Source: Aromatoleum bremense (GTDB lineage Bacteria; Pseudomonadota; Gammaproteobacteria; Burkholderiales; Rhodocyclaceae). From it: a stretch of DNA of 64,000 bases. The translations under genes and the position numbers were made by a program. The notes under the pieces are model-generated. The model was given only the letters and a program-made list of their open reading frames with translations, searched no databases and was not told where the DNA came from. The DNA lies in NCBI RefSeq assembly GCF_017894365.1, contig NZ_CP059467.1, positions 2,480,001-2,544,000 on the forward strand. Reading direction: 5' to 3'. Shown one piece after another: positions 52,521-61,975 of the stretch (position 1 is the stretch's first letter; each line of letters begins with the position of its first letter).

Positions 52521-55247
52521 ATGCCCGTGCTGCTGCTCGTCGATGGTTCCAGCTACCTTTACCGCGCGTTCCATGCCTTGCCGGACCTGCGGACGTCGAA
52601 GGGTGAGCCGACGGGCGCGATTCGCGGTGTGCTGTCGATGCTACGTCGCCTCGAAAGCGACTACAAGGCGGAGTTCCGCGCCTGCGTGTTCGACGCGAAA
52701 GGCAAGACTTTCCGCGACGACTGGTATCCGCAATACAAGGCGCACCGGCCGTCGATGCCGGATGACCTGCGCGCCCAGGTCGAACCGCTGCACGAGGCGG
52801 TCAAGGCCGAAGGCTGGCCGTTGCTGTGCGTCGACGGCGTCGAGGCGGACGATGTCATCGGCACGCTGACGCGCCGCGCCCTCGAGCGCGGCTGGGAAGT
52901 GGTGATCTCGACCGGCGACAAGGATCTCACGCAGCTCGTGCGCCCCGGCGTGCGGTGGGTCAACACGATGAGCGACGAAGTGCTCGACGAAGCCGGTGTC
53001 ACCGCGAAGTTCGGCGTGCCGCCGACGCGCATTGTCGACTATCTCGCGCTCGTCGGCGACACCGTCGACAACATCCCGGGCGTCGAGAAATGCGGCCCGA
53101 AGACGGCGGTGAAATGGCTCACCGAATACGGCACGCTCGACAACCTCGTCGCCAACGCGGACAAGGTCGGCGGCAAGGTCGGCGAGAACCTCAGGAAGCA
53201 TCTTGAATTCCTGCCGCTCGGCAAGCGGCTCGTGACCGTCGCGACCGACCTCACGCTGCCGATCCAACTCGAGGATCTGCCGGCGCGCGACGACGACAAG
53301 GCCGCACTGCGCGCGCTGTACGAGCGCTTTGAATTCCGCGGCTGGCTGCAGGCAATCGACGACGCCGCGAAATCGGGTGCTGGTGCCGATTTCGCAGGAA
53401 AAAACGATGGCCTGTCCCCGGTTGCGGAGCCCGGCGCGCACCGCGCCGGCTACGAGAGCATCCTCGACTGGCCGACGTTCGACCGCTGGCTGGCGAAGCT
53501 GGACGCCGCCGACCTCGTCGCGTTCGACACCGAGACGACCAGCCTCGACCAGATGGCCGCGAAGCTCGTCGGCATGTCGTTCGCGATCGTCGCGGGCGAA
53601 GCCGCATACCTGCCGCTTGCGCACACTTATCCGGCGGCGCCGGCGCAGCTGCCGCTCGCCGAAGTGCTCGCGAAGCTCGGGCCGTGGCTCGAGTCCGACG
53701 CGCACGCGAAGCTCGGGCAGAACCTCAAGTATGACGCCCACGTGCTCGCGAACCACGGCCTGCGGCTCGGCGGCATCGCGCACGACACGCTGCTGCAGTC
53801 CTACGTGCTCGAGAGCGACAAGCCGCACGACATGGATTCGCTCGCGAAGCGCCACCTCGGCCTCGACACGATTCCCTACACCGCGGTGTGCGGCAAGGGC
53901 GTCGGCCAGATCTGCTTCGACCAGGTCGCGATCGAGCGTGCGACCGAATATGCCGCCGAGGACGCCGACATCACGTTGCGGCTGCACCGCAAGCTGTGGC
54001 CGCAGCTGGAGGCGGCGCCGGCGCTCGCCGCGCTGTACCGCGACATCGAAATGCCGGCGATGGCCGTGCTGTTCGACATGGAGCGCACCGGCGTGCTGAT
54101 CGACGCGTTCCTGCTCGCGCAGCAGAGCGAAGAGCTCGGCCGCCGGCTGATGACGCTCGAGCGCGAGGCCCACGACCTCGCCGGCCAGCCGTTCAACCTC
54201 GGCTCGCCGAAACAGCTCGGCGAGATCCTGTTCGGCAAGCTCGGGCTGCCGATCGTCAAGAAGACCTCGACCGGCCAGCCGTCGACCGACGAGGAAGTGC
54301 TCGCCCAGCTCGCCGACGACTACCCGTTGCCGAAGCTGCTGCTCGAGCACCGCGGGCTTTCGAAGCTGAAGAGTACCTACACCGACAAGCTGCCGCGCAT
54401 GGTCAATCCGAAGACCGGCCGCGTGCACACGAGCTTCTCGCAGGCGGTCGCGGTCACCGGCCGGCTCGCGAGCTCGGAACCGAACCTGCAGAACATCCCG
54501 ATCCGCACCGCGGAAGGACGCCGCATCCGCGCCGCGTTCATCGCGCCGCGCGACCACGTCATCGTATCGGCCGACTATTCGCAGATCGAGCTGCGCATCA
54601 TGGCGCACCTGTCGAATGATGCGCGGCTGCTGCAGTCGTTCGCCGAAGGGGAGGACGTGCACCGCGCGACCGCCGCGGAGATTTTCGGCACGATGCCCGG
54701 CGAGGTCACGAGCGAGCAGCGCCGCTACGCGAAAGTCATCAACTTCGGCCTGATCTACGGCATGAGCGCGCACGGCTTGGCGAAGAACCTGGGCCTCGAA
54801 CGCGCCGCGGCCGCGGCCTACATCGACCGCTACTTCGCGCGCTACCCCGGCGTTGCCGCGTACATGGAACGGACGCGCAGCGAGGCGAGGGCGCGCGGCT
54901 ACGTCGAGACGGTGTTCGGCCGCCGGCTGTATCTGCCGGAGATCCGCGCGAGCCAGGCCGGGCGCCGCCAGGCCGCCGAGCGCGCGGCGATCAACGCGCC
55001 GATGCAGGGCACGGCCGCCGACCTGATCAAGAAGGCGATGATCGCGACACGGCGCTGGCTGGCCGACGCGCAGCTGCGTTCGCGGCTCGTGCTGCAGGTG
55101 CACGACGAACTCGTGCTCGAAGTGCCGCGCGACGAACTCGAAACGGTGAAGGCGACGCTGCCCGGTGTGATGGCCGGTGTCGCCGACCTGTCGGTGCCGC
55201 TGCTCGTCGAGGTCGGCAGCGGCGACAACTGGGACGAGGCGCATTGA
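52521..55247 (+). CDS. polA: DNA polymerase I
   Basis: A 908-residue PolA for Okazaki fragment maturation and repair. Residues 1-290 are the 5'-3' exonuclease (LLVDGSSYLYRAFHA, DKDLTQLV, GVEKCGPKTAVKWL). The 3'-5' exonuclease follows with an intact FDTETTSLDQ near 336. The polymerase has motif A DYSQIELR near 685, motif B RRYAKVINFGLIYG and motif C VHDEL near 862. The linker at 293-301 (KNDGLSPV) is encoded by a short sequence matching intergenic repeats at 12941 and 14047. Confidence 0.98.
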   Translation: MPVLLLVDGSSYLYRAFHALPDLRTSKGEPTGAIRGVLSMLRRLESDYKAEFRACVFDAKGKTFRDDWYPQYKAHRPSMPDDLRAQVEPLHEAVKAEGWPLLCVDGVEADDVIGTLTRRALERGWEVVISTGDKDLTQLVRPGVRWVNTMSDEVLDEAGVTAKFGVPPTRIVDYLALVGDTVDNIPGVEKCGPKTAVKWLTEYGTLDNLVANADKVGGKVGENLRKHLEFLPLGKRLVTVATDLTLPIQLEDLPARDDDKAALRALYERFEFRGWLQAIDDAAKSGAGADFAGKNDGLSPVAEPGAHRAGYESILDWPTFDRWLAKLDAADLVAFDTETTSLDQMAAKLVGMSFAIVAGEAAYLPLAHTYPAAPAQLPLAEVLAKLGPWLESDAHAKLGQNLKYDAHVLANHGLRLGGIAHDTLLQSYVLESDKPHDMDSLAKRHLGLDTIPYTAVCGKGVGQICFDQVAIERATEYAAEDADITLRLHRKLWPQLEAAPALAALYRDIEMPAMAVLFDMERTGVLIDAFLLAQQSEELGRRLMTLEREAHDLAGQPFNLGSPKQLGEILFGKLGLPIVKKTSTGQPSTDEEVLAQLADDYPLPKLLLEHRGLSKLKSTYTDKLPRMVNPKTGRVHTSFSQAVAVTGRLASSEPNLQNIPIRTAEGRRIRAAFIAPRDHVIVSADYSQIELRIMAHLSNDARLLQSFAEGEDVHRATAAEIFGTMPGEVTSEQRRYAKVINFGLIYGMSAHGLAKNLGLERAAAAAYIDRYFARYPGVAAYMERTRSEARARGYVETVFGRRLYLPEIRASQAGRRQAAERAAINAPMQGTAADLIKKAMIATRRWLADAQLRSRLVLQVHDELVLEVPRDELETVKATLPGVMAGVADLSVPLLVEVGSGDNWDEAH
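53399..53423 (+). repeat. Short RAYT-type repeat inside polA, copy 2
   Basis: AAAACGATGGCCTGTCCCCGG matches the intergenic string at 12943-12961 except for one extra base. It lies between the two nuclease domains of polA, reads in frame and adds a few residues to a linker that varies among PolA proteins. Confidence 0.5.
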
Positions 55248-55340
55248 GGACCGGCTGGCCTTCAAGGCCGGGCGATCGTCGATTCTTGCGGTAGTCGGCG
55301 TTGCGGATACCGGACCGTTCGGCGATTTGTGCGGGCAAGG

Positions 55341-55346
55341 TATACT
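55341..55346 (+). promoter_or_regulatory. Candidate -10 box upstream of the carbamoyltransferase gene
   Basis: TATACT is a near-consensus -10 box about 70 bases before the carbamoyltransferase start. A weak -35-like GTTCGG sits 18 bases upstream. It would let the glycan cluster be transcribed apart from polA. Confidence 0.35.
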
Positions 55347-55418
55347 TTCGCCTTTTGTTCGCCTGCACGTCGCCATTTCCGGTAGTCATCGGGCGATGCG
55401 AACCATGAGGCCTCCCCC

Positions 55419-57182
55419 TTGGCTCTGACCATACTCGGATTATCCGGCGCGCTGACCCACGACCCTTCGGCGGCGCTCTATATCGGCGGCCAGCTCGTGG
55501 CCGCAGCCGAAGAAGAGCGCTTCGTGCGCGACAAGCACGCGAAGAACCGGATGCCGTACGAAGCGGCGAAGTTCTGCCTCGAGTTCGCCGGCATCGGGCC
55601 CGACGACGTCGACGCGGTCGCGATCCCGTTCGCGCCGATCAGCATCATGGAGCCGGCGCGCTGGCACTACGCGAAGCGCTACTGGTACGCCCCCGACCGC
55701 GGGCTCGACGCGATCCTGACCGGCAACCGGCGCTTCCACCGCTACAGGAAGCGCATCGAATGGTGCCTGCAGCAGCTCGGCTTCGATCTGAAGAAGACGA
55801 AGATCGTGCCCGTCGAACACCACCTCGCGCACGCGTCGAGCGCCTATCACTGCTCCGGCTTCAAGGAGAAGACCGCGATCCTCGGCATCGACGGCAAGGG
55901 CGAATACGCGACGACTTTCTTCGGTTACGGCGAGAACGGCCGCATCCACAAGATCAAGGAGTTCTACGACCCCGATTCGCTCGGCGGCCTGTACGGCGCG
56001 ATCACCGAGTACCTCGGCTTCGAGATGCTCGACGGCGAATACAAGGTCATGGGCATGGCGCCCTACGGCGACCCGGGCAAGTACGACTTCTCGCGCCTGG
56101 CGAAATTCGACAACGGCGAGCTCGTCATCGATACCGACTACGCGAACGTGATCGGCTTCCGGCGCTACAAGGAAAACGGCAAGGGCTATTACTTCTCGCC
56201 GAAACTCATCGACTGGCTCGGGCCGAAGCGCGCCGGCGACATCGCCGACGAGCCGTACATCCATTACGCCGCGAGCATGCAGAAGCTGTTCGAGGACCTC
56301 GCGCTGCAGATGATCGACTACTACCTCGGCGACATCCTGCGCGACACCGGCCGGCTCGCGTTCGCCGGCGGCGGCGCGTTGAACGTCAAGCTCAACCAGA
56401 AGATCATCGCGCGCCCCGACGTGCGCGAGCTGTTCGTGCAGCCGGCGTCCGGCGATTCGGGCACTGCCGTCGGCGCTGCATCGTATGTATCGGTCGCGCG
56501 TGGCGTGCCGGTCGAGAAGATGGAACACGTCTACTTGGGCCCGCGCTACACGAACGAGGAGGTCATCGCCGCGTGCGCGAAGCACCCTGCGCAGCCGCAG
56601 TGGCAGAAAATCGCCAACGGCGACGCCGAAGTGCCTGCCCGCATCGCGAAGATCCTCGCCGACGGCAACCCGGTCGCGTGGTTCCAGGGGCGCATGGAAT
56701 TCGGCCCGCGCGCGCTCGGCGGGCGCTCGATCCTCGGCTGCCCGAGCGCCGCAGGGGTCGCCGACCGCATCAACGAGCAGATCAAGTTCCGCGAACGCTG
56801 GCGCCCGTTCTGCCCGAGCATGCTCGACACCGTCGGCCCGCAGATGCTGCAGACCGACCACCCCGCGCCGTTCATGACCTTCACGTTCGAAGTCGCCGAC
56901 GAATGGAAGCGCCGCGTGCCTGAAGTCGTGCACGAGGACGGCACGTCGCGCGCCCAGGTCCTGAAGCGCGAATTCAACCCGCGCTACTACGACCTGATGC
57001 TCGAACTCGAAAAGCTCACCGGCAACGGCGTCGTGCTCAACACCTCGCTGAACCGCCGCGGCGAACCGATGATCTGCTCGCCGACCGATGCGCTGAACAT
57101 GTTCTTCGGCTCGGACCTGCAGTACCTGGTGATGGAGGATGTGCTGGTGGTGAAAACGGAAGCGGAGGACGCCGTTGGGTGA
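55419..57182 (+). CDS. Carbamoyltransferase (NodU/CmcH family)
   Basis: A 587-residue O-carbamoyltransferase. The N-terminal half is the Kae1-like domain (GLSGALTHDPSAAL, VEHHLAHASSAYHCSGF, GIDGKGEYATTFFG, GGGALNVKLNQK). The C-terminal half is the YrdC-like part (GPRALGGRSILGCP, ERWRPFCPSML, NTSLNRRGEPMICSPTDAL). Carbamoyl phosphate and ATP are the usual substrates. The downstream glycosyltransferases, O-antigen ligase and msbA make an LPS core sugar the likely acceptor, as with the carbamoylated heptose of Pseudomonas. The start codon appears to be TTG. Confidence 0.93.
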   Translation: MALTILGLSGALTHDPSAALYIGGQLVAAAEEERFVRDKHAKNRMPYEAAKFCLEFAGIGPDDVDAVAIPFAPISIMEPARWHYAKRYWYAPDRGLDAILTGNRRFHRYRKRIEWCLQQLGFDLKKTKIVPVEHHLAHASSAYHCSGFKEKTAILGIDGKGEYATTFFGYGENGRIHKIKEFYDPDSLGGLYGAITEYLGFEMLDGEYKVMGMAPYGDPGKYDFSRLAKFDNGELVIDTDYANVIGFRRYKENGKGYYFSPKLIDWLGPKRAGDIADEPYIHYAASMQKLFEDLALQMIDYYLGDILRDTGRLAFAGGGALNVKLNQKIIARPDVRELFVQPASGDSGTAVGAASYVSVARGVPVEKMEHVYLGPRYTNEEVIAACAKHPAQPQWQKIANGDAEVPARIAKILADGNPVAWFQGRMEFGPRALGGRSILGCPSAAGVADRINEQIKFRERWRPFCPSMLDTVGPQMLQTDHPAPFMTFTFEVADEWKRRVPEVVHEDGTSRAQVLKREFNPRYYDLMLELEKLTGNGVVLNTSLNRRGEPMICSPTDALNMFFGSDLQYLVMEDVLVVKTEAEDAVG

Positions 57183-58335
57183 GCGCCGCATCCTGCAGTT
57201 TTGCCACTGCCATTACGGCCCGTTCGCCGATGTCGCCCGGCAGTACGCGGTTCTGTTCCGGGATTCGCCGTACAAGGTCACGACGGTCTTTCTGACAGAT
57301 CCGCCGAGCGACGAGGCCGCGGCGCAGGCCGCATCCGACGAGGTGATCTTCCTCGACTACGCGGGTAAGGACGTGCGCGGCCTGAAGCTCGACGCGATTC
57401 AGCGCATTCGCCGCATCGTCGCCGAGCGGGAGTTTGCTCTGGTCATCGCGCACCGCTTCAAGCCGATTTACATCTCCTGTCTCGCAACGGGTTTGCCGGT
57501 GATCGGTGTGCACCACGCGTTCGGAGACTACCGCCGGCCGGCGCGCCGGCTCTTCGCGAATTTCTTTCGCAAGCGCTTATCTCTGCTGGGAGTCTCCGAC
57601 GCTGTCCGGGATGATATTCGTGCGTGCCTGCCGTCCTGGCCCGCGGACCGCATCGAGACCCTGTACAACCGTATCGATGCGGAGGCGGTGCGACGCGATT
57701 TGCTGCCGCGCGCCACAGCCCGAGAGGCGCTCGGGCTGCCACAGGACACGTTTGTAATCGGCAACGCAGGCCGCCTGCACCCGGACAAGGATCAGGCGAC
57801 GCTGATCCGCGGTTTCGCGAAAGCCCTGCCAAGCCTTCCGCCCAGCAGTCTGCTCGCAATCATGGGGCGTGGGCCGCTGGAAGCAGACCTGAAAGAGTTG
57901 GCGCGTCAATTGAACGTCGCTTCCCGGGTGTGCTTTCTCGGCCAGATTCCGAACGGCCGCCGCTACTTCAAGGCCTTCGATCTGTTTGTCCTGACTTCCG
58001 ACCACGAGCCGTTCGGTATGGTGCTGCTGGAAGCATTCGCGGCGGGGGTGCCGGTAGTGTGCTCGGACTGTGGGGGAGGCAGGGAAGTCGTCGAGGGCGT
58101 TGGACGTCTGTTTGCATTCGGAGACGAAGGCAGTCTGGCGATCGAATTGCAGCAAAGCATCGGGCAGACGGAAACGTGCGGGGGCGAGCGGCTTGAGCGT
58201 TGTTTTTCGGATCGCGCGGCTCGGCAAAGCTTCTGGCAGCTTCCGATGTGCGAGCAACTGCTTGGCGAAAACGGATATCTCAAGAGCGCGACTCGTCCTT
58301 CGGCCTCCCGCCCTGGATTTCCGAGGAATAGATAG
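57175..58335 (+). CDS. Glycosyltransferase family 4
   Basis: A 386-residue GT-B glycosyltransferase. NAGRLHPDKDQATLIRGFAKAL, LAIMGRGPLEADLKELARQL, and the nucleotide-sugar site SDHEPFGMVLLEAFAAGVPVVCSDCGG with its EX7E pattern define the GT4 domain. The start is TTG at 57175, overlapping the carbamoyltransferase stop by 8 bases. It probably adds a core sugar on the cytoplasmic side of the inner membrane; donor and acceptor are unknown. Confidence 0.9.
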   Translation: MGERRILQFCHCHYGPFADVARQYAVLFRDSPYKVTTVFLTDPPSDEAAAQAASDEVIFLDYAGKDVRGLKLDAIQRIRRIVAEREFALVIAHRFKPIYISCLATGLPVIGVHHAFGDYRRPARRLFANFFRKRLSLLGVSDAVRDDIRACLPSWPADRIETLYNRIDAEAVRRDLLPRATAREALGLPQDTFVIGNAGRLHPDKDQATLIRGFAKALPSLPPSSLLAIMGRGPLEADLKELARQLNVASRVCFLGQIPNGRRYFKAFDLFVLTSDHEPFGMVLLEAFAAGVPVVCSDCGGGREVVEGVGRLFAFGDEGSLAIELQQSIGQTETCGGERLERCFSDRAARQSFWQLPMCEQLLGENGYLKSATRPSASRPGFPRNR

Positions 58336-58336
58336 C

Positions 58337-58510
58337 TTGATCGGACTGCTACGAGCGTATCGCTGCAAGCGCTGGCTACGCAAGCGCGGCTTCAAGCTTG
58401 CGGTCAACCTAACCGAGTTCCCCCAGGACGCCGTCCTGTCGCTCGAAGAGGGAGCTTCCGTCGGACACGTCCTTCCGGGCTTCAGGCACCTGCGAATCGG
58501 AAGCGGGTAA
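58337..58510 (+). CDS. Short hypothetical ORF, possibly a truncated gene
   Basis: From a TTG one base after the glycosyltransferase stop, 57 codons read LIGLLRAYRCKRWLRKRGFK, then a segment ending HVLPGFRHLRIGSG. The tail resembles the first coils of a hexapeptide-repeat acetyltransferase, so this could be the stump of such a gene. It could also be a short unknown protein. No ribosome-binding site is obvious. Confidence 0.35.
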   Translation: MIGLLRAYRCKRWLRKRGFKLAVNLTEFPQDAVLSLEEGASVGHVLPGFRHLRIGSG

Positions 58511-58564
58511 AGGTGTGCCGGGGAGGCTGTCGCGAATTGCCGGCTGGGTGAAGGGATCGAAAAC

Positions 58565-59521
58565 ATGAAAGTGCTGTTTCTGGTTCAACGCGAGCAGCGG
58601 GCCATTCTGGATCGCTTGTATGAAGGGGTGCAGCATCATTGCGACTGCGACCTCCGTTGGCTGGGCCGTGACGAGCAAGCCGACCTGCGCGGTTATTTCC
58701 GGGCGAATGTCGAGGTCGAGCGCTACGACCGCATTCTGTTCTTCCTCCGTTTCAAGCAGGAAATCCGGCAGGTGTCTTTCATTCGCAGCGTGCCTAATCT
58801 GGTGATACTCGAGCATGACGCCTATCAGAATTACATCCGCTGCAAGTACCGAGGACGCTTTTCGGAGCACTATCGAAAGCTGCCCTGGGCGCGGGTGATC
58901 AGCTCCGGCTACGGGGTCACGCGCCGCTTGCAGGCTGAAGGTTTTGATGCGGTTTTCGTTCCGAAGGGGTACGACCAGAGCCTGCTGCGGGATCTGGGGG
59001 GCATACGGGACATCGAACTGGGATTCCTCGGCAGCACCAAGAGCGACGCATACAGCGGCCGCAAGGAGCTGCTGGATGAACTCGGAAAATGCGAGAACTT
59101 GACGGTCGCTCGGACGAATTCCGGAGAGGATTATCTGAGGACGCTCAATCGCATCCGCTTCTTCGTGAGTGCCGATGTCGGCATGGGTGAATACATGATC
59201 AAGAACTTCGAGGCCATGGCCTGCGGGTGCGTGCTTTTTGCCTACGATCAGAGTGAGGAGGAGAACCGCGCGCTCGGATTCGTGGATATGGAGAATCTGG
59301 TGCTCTACACAAGCGTGGACGAACTGCGCCGCAAACTGGCTGTTCTGCGTGCCGACCCTGGCCGCGCTGCCCGCATCGCGGCGCTAGGGCACACCTTGGC
59401 GGTCGAGCGGTACAGTTTCGAGCGGATCGGAGCGGACGTTGTGAAGGCACTATCAGCCCCGTTGCGGACCCTGGCGCCGACAAACTGGTTCACGCGCTTG
59501 CGCAGCCGCTGGGGGCTTTGA
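58565..59521 (+). CDS. Glycosyltransferase (GT-B, group 1-like C-terminal domain)
   Basis: A 318-residue protein starting MKVLFLVQREQRAILDRLYEG. The C-terminal region (MGEYMIKNFEAMACGCVLFAY) has the EAMACG pattern of the glycosyltransferase group 1 / DUF3880-type nucleotide-sugar site, and VFVPKGYDQSLL is typical of the linker. It is probably an outer-core or capsule sugar transferase. The stop overlaps the next start (TTGA). Confidence 0.8.
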   Translation: MKVLFLVQREQRAILDRLYEGVQHHCDCDLRWLGRDEQADLRGYFRANVEVERYDRILFFLRFKQEIRQVSFIRSVPNLVILEHDAYQNYIRCKYRGRFSEHYRKLPWARVISSGYGVTRRLQAEGFDAVFVPKGYDQSLLRDLGGIRDIELGFLGSTKSDAYSGRKELLDELGKCENLTVARTNSGEDYLRTLNRIRFFVSADVGMGEYMIKNFEAMACGCVLFAYDQSEEENRALGFVDMENLVLYTSVDELRRKLAVLRADPGRAARIAALGHTLAVERYSFERIGADVVKALSAPLRTLAPTNWFTRLRSRWGL

Positions 59522-60396
59522 GCATCGTGCAGCCTCGTATCCGTTTCATCATTCCCTATTTCGGTCGCTGGCCATTCTGGATGGGGTTCTTTCTCCGGAG
59601 CTGCCGAAGCAACCCGGACATCGAATGGCTGTTCTTTACGGACTGTGGCGTACCCGCAGACGCTCCGGGAAATGTCGAGTTTCGCGAGTGCAGTTTCAAT
59701 GACTACTGTCGTCGGGTGTCCGCTCGCCTGGACATCGATTTCCAGCCCTCGAGCCCTTACAAGTTATGCGATCTGAAACCCGCACTGGGCTACATTCACG
59801 CAGACGAGCTGACTGGTGTCGGTTACTGGGGCTTCGGTGACATCGACCTCGTCTACGGCGAGCTGCGCCGTTATCTGAACGCCGTGAACCTGACGCGTTT
59901 CGAGTTATTGTCGACACACGCGAATCGGGTATCGGGGCATCTGTGTCTCATGCGCAATTCGACTCGAATGCGCGAAGCGTTCATGGCAGTCCTCGATTGG
60001 CGGGAAAAGCTGCAAGATCCGCAGCATTGCGTGTTCGACGAGAGCGCGTTCAGCCGGTTGTTCATTCGTCACAAGAACTGGCCGATGTCGCTCCGGCGCC
60101 TTTACGACATCTGCAACCCGTGGCGGCGCCACAGCGAATTCGTCGAGGCTTTCACGACACCAAACGGACGCGTGCCGTGGGTGGATGGCTCACACGCCTT
60201 TCCCACTCGGTGGATCTGGCGCGAGGGCCGCCTGACGAACAACCGCGACGGGGAACGCGGATTTCCCTATTTCCATTTCATCGGCTGGAAATGCGACGCC
60301 TGGCCCGCGTATTCGACGGAACAACTCCTGCCGGATCCGCAACTCGCACTGCAAGGCGCGTGGAGCATTACGAGCGAGGGTTTTCGGGAGGTATGA
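59518..60396 (+). CDS. DUF6625 family protein, probable glycosyltransferase
   Basis: A 292-residue DUF6625 protein. The N-terminal IRFIIPYFGRWPFWMGFFLRSC and WLFFTDC are diagnostic. KLCDLKPALGYIHADEL and YWGFGDIDLVYGELR contain the DXD-type motif (GDIDLVYG) of GT-A-like enzymes. Members cluster with surface polysaccharide genes. The start is TTG at 59518 in a 4-base overlap with the previous stop. Confidence 0.85.
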   Translation: MSIVQPRIRFIIPYFGRWPFWMGFFLRSCRSNPDIEWLFFTDCGVPADAPGNVEFRECSFNDYCRRVSARLDIDFQPSSPYKLCDLKPALGYIHADELTGVGYWGFGDIDLVYGELRRYLNAVNLTRFELLSTHANRVSGHLCLMRNSTRMREAFMAVLDWREKLQDPQHCVFDESAFSRLFIRHKNWPMSLRRLYDICNPWRRHSEFVEAFTTPNGRVPWVDGSHAFPTRWIWREGRLTNNRDGERGFPYFHFIGWKCDAWPAYSTEQLLPDPQLALQGAWSITSEGFREV

Positions 60397-60423
60397 GCCT
60401 TGGAATTTTCGAACGGCAGTGAC

Positions 60424-60561
60424 GTGAAAGTCGTCGTTACCCGTTGCGGCCGCTTCGATCTGCTTGGGCGAATCTTGGTTGGCGTAGATGCCTTCGATAC
60501 GGCATTCCAGCGGGGGTCGCCGGTTTTCGTCAGCGGCTTGTTATGTGGAGTGCGGCTGTGA
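60424..60561 (+). pseudogene. Possible N-terminal stump of a glycosyltransferase gene
   Basis: A GTG-started frame reads VKVVVTRCGRFDLLGRILVG and continues for 45 residues. Its opening resembles the beta-strand/loop start of family 2-like glycosyltransferases (VTxCGRxDLLxRTL). The domain is not completed. The TGA overlaps a GTG (60558) that could start the O-antigen ligase. It may be what remains after a deletion in the cluster. Confidence 0.4.
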
Positions 60562-61715
60562 GATTTCTAGACGGTTTTTCGCGCGATGGACGCGAAGCCG
60601 TTTACTTCACGTTCGCACTGCTACTGTTCATTGCGAGCTTTCTGCTCCTTCCGACCACGAAGATGGTCAATAACGTTTATTACGTGTTTCTGGCGGTGCC
60701 GGCGCTCGTGGCGGCGGTCAGGAGGCGCGGACGGGGGCTCCGATGGGCTCCGGATCTCTTGTTGTGGACCATGTTCATCGCCTGGTTCGTCATTGTCGGA
60801 GTCTGGTCGGGAGACGGCCAGTATTTCAAGCACGTGCTGTACGTGGCCCTGTTCGTATTGCTCGTCCGGGTGTTCGCGGACCCGGCCATCTTTCGCAAGC
60901 CGGTCTTTGCGCGGGGCCTGTTCTGGGTCCTGACGGTCTACGTGATGGGGTCAGCCGTGATTTACTGGATCGTGGGGCGCTATGCGGTCGGGGAACGTGT
61001 CCTCTGGCTGCCGGCGCGGATGACCGGACCGATCTACACGAGCATGTGGCTCGCCTGCTGTTTTGCCCTTGCTCTACCCGTCTGGCTGCGCGAATGCCGC
61101 AGATTGGAGATGGGGGTGGCGCTGTCGGTGGCGGTGTTCTGCATCGCTTATGTGCTGCAGAGCAGGTCCGGTCTCTTCGGACTCGCGGTGCTGCTGATCC
61201 TGCTCGGAGCAAGCGCCGTCTGGCGGCGCAGCGTTCATTCGTTCTCGCTTATCGGCCTCGCGGCAGCGATCGGGGGAATCCTGTTTCTCTTGGGAAGCCA
61301 GGTTCCCGAACTGGCCAGTCTTGTGCAGCGGGCGGACTCGGGTCGCTTCGAACTGTGGGCGATCCTGATCGCTGAGTGGATGGAGTGCGGCCTCTGGACA
61401 GGCTGTGGAATGGACCATGGGATTCAAATACAGTTGAGCCAGGGGATGCTGCTGCACCATCCACACAACATATTTCTCGCATTGGGGCTTTTTAGCGGAG
61501 CGGTCGCCCTCTTCATCTTCCTGGCCCTGATGTTTACGTTGCTGCGACGGGCGTGGAGCCGACGCGATCCATGGGGGCTGTATCTGCTGACTGCCCTCGT
61601 CATGTTGAACTTCGACGGGACCAAGCTGGTCGGCAACCCGGACGAGCTATGGCTGCTCGTGTTGCTGCCGGCAGCACTGATTGGAAATGACCGTGGCCGG
61701 CACGCGACTGAATAG
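60543..61715 (+). CDS. O-antigen ligase family protein (WaaL/RfaL type)
   Basis: A polytopic membrane protein of about 390 residues with 10-12 helices and a large periplasmic loop near residues 290-330. The loop contains GRFELWAILIAEWMECGLWTGCGMD and LLHHPHNIFLALGLFSG, the Wzy_C/O-antigen ligase signature including the conserved histidine. It joins a lipid-linked polymer to lipid A-core or, in some species, to pilin (TfpO/PglL type). Context favours LPS. An alternative start is GTG 60558. Confidence 0.85.
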   Translation: MWSAAVRFLDGFSRDGREAVYFTFALLLFIASFLLLPTTKMVNNVYYVFLAVPALVAAVRRRGRGLRWAPDLLLWTMFIAWFVIVGVWSGDGQYFKHVLYVALFVLLVRVFADPAIFRKPVFARGLFWVLTVYVMGSAVIYWIVGRYAVGERVLWLPARMTGPIYTSMWLACCFALALPVWLRECRRLEMGVALSVAVFCIAYVLQSRSGLFGLAVLLILLGASAVWRRSVHSFSLIGLAAAIGGILFLLGSQVPELASLVQRADSGRFELWAILIAEWMECGLWTGCGMDHGIQIQLSQGMLLHHPHNIFLALGLFSGAVALFIFLALMFTLLRRAWSRRDPWGLYLLTALVMLNFDGTKLVGNPDELWLLVLLPAALIGNDRGRHATE

Positions 61716-61975
61716 GGTTGGACGCGCACCGCACCCCCGATTAGTCACCAGAGTCGTCGACCGGCGTCCGTCCTCTGAGCCGTCGCAATGGTCCCACAGC
61801 TCGATCATGCGGTCGATCGTCATCGGGGACAGGGGGCGAGTCGAGGCGATGCGCGATCAATCATGGAAGGGGCGCGGCGGCGGGATTTGGGAGTGGATCG
61901 AGAGATTCCATTGGGGGCGGACGGGGGAGCGGCCATTGCTCTAAGATAGGCGCCCTTTCGTAATCGAGAGCCCTA
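61716..61975. other. Intergenic region upstream of msbA
   Basis: About 260 bases between the O-antigen ligase gene and msbA. No gene is recognised. A TAAGAT at 61942-61947 could be a -10 box for msbA, without a good -35. Confidence 0.4.

Noticed and set aside
60543..61715. Pilin glycosylase (TfpO/PglL) instead of LPS ligase
   Set aside because: The family motif alone cannot separate the two; the msbA and core-type neighbours favour LPS, so this was left as an alternative only.
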